DNA of 6,328 nucleotides from an uncultured Oscillospiraceae bacterium (GTDB lineage Bacteria > Bacillota > Clostridia > Oscillospirales > Oscillospiraceae): NCBI GenBank assembly GCA_900758315.1, contig CAAERF010000359.1, positions 1-6,328 on the forward strand, given 5' to 3'. Positions 5,232-6,328 of this stretch are shown piece after piece. The notes beneath the pieces are model-generated. The model worked only from the letters and a program-made list of their open reading frames with translations, did no database searches and had not been told where the DNA came from. The number at the start of each line of letters is the position of its first letter. Within the stretch, counting starts at the first letter, position 1. The translations under genes and the position numbers were made by a program.

Positions 5232-6328
5232 TTGGGAAAAGCACCAACTATTTTCCACAGCCGGATACGCTTCCGTTCCGGCTTTTATCGCTGACCGCTA
5301 TTTCGGGAGAGTTCCCCACCAGCCAGCTCAACCGCCTTCCCGCCAGTCCTTACTACTTGGAGGCGGTCGTGACTGCGCTCAAAAAGGCCGGACTGCTGCG
5401 CACCTACTACCGGGACCGGCTCCGGGGCTATCGGCTGGGGATCAAAGCCAAGTCAGCTCTGCTGGACGGATGGCCCGAGCGTTTTACATTCTGCCTTACA
5501 GGAGACGCAGAAACCAACCGGCTCAAAAGCGAAGCAAACCGGAGGTTTCGGCTCCACCGCCTCGCGGAAACCTATATCACTATAGGCAATGCCGGGGTAC
5601 TGCTCTACCCGGATGAAAAGCCGAAGGTCTTTGCCCAGACCGGTTTTGGCGGCGAAGCTGTAACATATCCTGTGTTTTACAGTTCACGCGAAGTCAAGGA
5701 ATTGGGGGCTGATGCCACCCAGATTCGAAGCTCCCGCTTCGCAGGGGTGCTGCTGGCCCCCACCGGCATCTTTGTGACCTACAATAGCGGGGGCGCTCTG
5801 ATGAAGTGGCGCTACAAATCCGAACTGCGGGTAAAAACGCTCCTCTGGAACATTCTATGCCAGCAGCGTCTGGCCCAGCAGTACCGTGTCGAGCAGGTAC
5901 ATGGACTGGTATTGGGGGACAGCATGGATCTGGCCTACCAGATACTCACCAGTACCGGCGGGGCCAAGCATGACTACTTCATGCTGGACGGCAGCTACGA
6001 CCACTTTTATTTCCTAACCAATGACCATCAGGGAGAGGTGATACTGGCGTTACTGTGTGACCCTGTGAAAACCGCGGAACTTGACCGCATTCTGTCACAG
6101 GGCCTCTCCGCCGGCAATCCCGGCAGGGCCATGGAGCAGGATGCCGCAGAGCCGGATGGAACGCCGGTGCTGTTCGGTTACTTCTGCGATCTGCCCCGGA
6201 TCGTGCGCTTCAACACCGCCCTCGAACTGATGGAACGCCCCGGTACGCTGATCTGCTTTGATTTTCAAGCAGATGTGCTGCGCCGCTATTGCGGTGACCG
6301 GGTACACCTGCAAACCATTGACTTTACA
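5232..6328 (+). CDS. Winged-helix element protein, frameshifted after codon 20, 3' end outside the window
   Basis: TTG 5232, behind a strong Shine-Dalgarno, gives 20 codons (ending RIRFRSGFYR) and then TGA at 5292. The -1 frame continues seamlessly from CTG 5291 (LTAISGEFPT) and stays open for 346 codons to the window end. Read through the shift, residues about 17-80 form a winged helix: GFYR/LTAISGEF, TSQLNRLP, a recognition-type helix YYLEAVVTALKKAGLL and a wing RTYYRDRLRGYRLG. The rest (80-366+) is an alpha/beta region of unknown function, with a central YNSGGALMKWRYKSELRVK block near 185-202. The long frame has no ATG, GTG or TTG before TTG 5357 and GTG 5369, both inside the recognition helix and without a Shine-Dalgarno. 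Loss of one C from an original CGCCTG at 5289-5291 would explain it. I saw no classic slippery heptamer. I do not recognise the family by name; it may be a regulator or replication accessory protein. Confidence 0.75.

Noticed and set aside
5282..5294. Programmed -1 frameshift site
   Set aside because: The codons TTT TAT CGC TGA do not form a standard X XXY YYZ slippery heptamer, and I saw no strong downstream stimulator; a one-base loss is simpler.
5158..5616. 152-codon plus-strand ORF starting MGRPIF
   Set aside because: It runs through the palindrome and then out of frame across the clear winged-helix coding sequence; its C-terminal part is Pro/Arg/Gly-rich shadow translation.
1..6328. tRNA, rRNA, CRISPR array or insertion-sequence transposase
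   Set aside because: I saw no cloverleaf pattern, no regularly spaced repeats of 25-40 bp and no transposase motifs on either strand.

Overview
The window is a piece of an integrative and conjugative element (ICE/CTn type), most likely from a gut Clostridia bacterium (Oscillospiraceae or Lachnospiraceae). This rests on a TrsE/CD1110-like VirB4 ATPase, moderately GC-rich DNA by eye, very strong Bacillota-type Shine-Dalgarno sequences (up to 11 bases matching the 16S rRNA tail), TTG starts, and two small families I remember only from such elements. Species and element family cannot be fixed from the sequence. All genes lie on the plus strand.

Layout. (1) Positions 2-2710 hold most of a VirB4-type conjugation ATPase whose reading frame runs off the left edge through a Lys/Arg/Pro-rich extension; a strong intrinsic terminator at 2725-2751 closes this transfer operon. 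(2) Positions 2755-2902 have no long gene. They hold a compact set of complementary segments that could fold as a pseudoknotted three-way-junction RNA, then a Shine-Dalgarno plus tiny ORF, then a second Shine-Dalgarno. (3) Positions 2903-3742 encode a single-domain radical SAM protein with intact iron-sulfur cysteines but no usable start codon. (4) Positions 3743-3892 form a repeat-rich leader: three related GACGCC/GGCGTC motifs, 21-bp imperfect inverted repeats and a possible promoter. (5) Positions 3893-5083 carry two tightly coupled genes: a winged-helix protein (DUF5697-like) and a protein (DUF6100-like) whose C-terminal half carries a RusA-resolvase-like acidic signature. (6) Positions 5084-5231 hold a terminator and a 10-bp perfect palindrome. 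(7) From 5232 to the right edge is a larger winged-helix protein, interrupted by an apparent one-base frameshift after 20 codons and cut by the window edge.

How it fits together. VirB4 powers the mating channel. The downstream genes look like an element maintenance or regulation module, with two DNA-binding winged-helix proteins and a possible structure-specific nuclease, separated from the transfer operon by a terminator and an inserted radical SAM gene. Two lesions within about 2.4 kb (the missing start at 2900 and the frameshift near 5291) suggest either a decaying element or base-level sequence errors.
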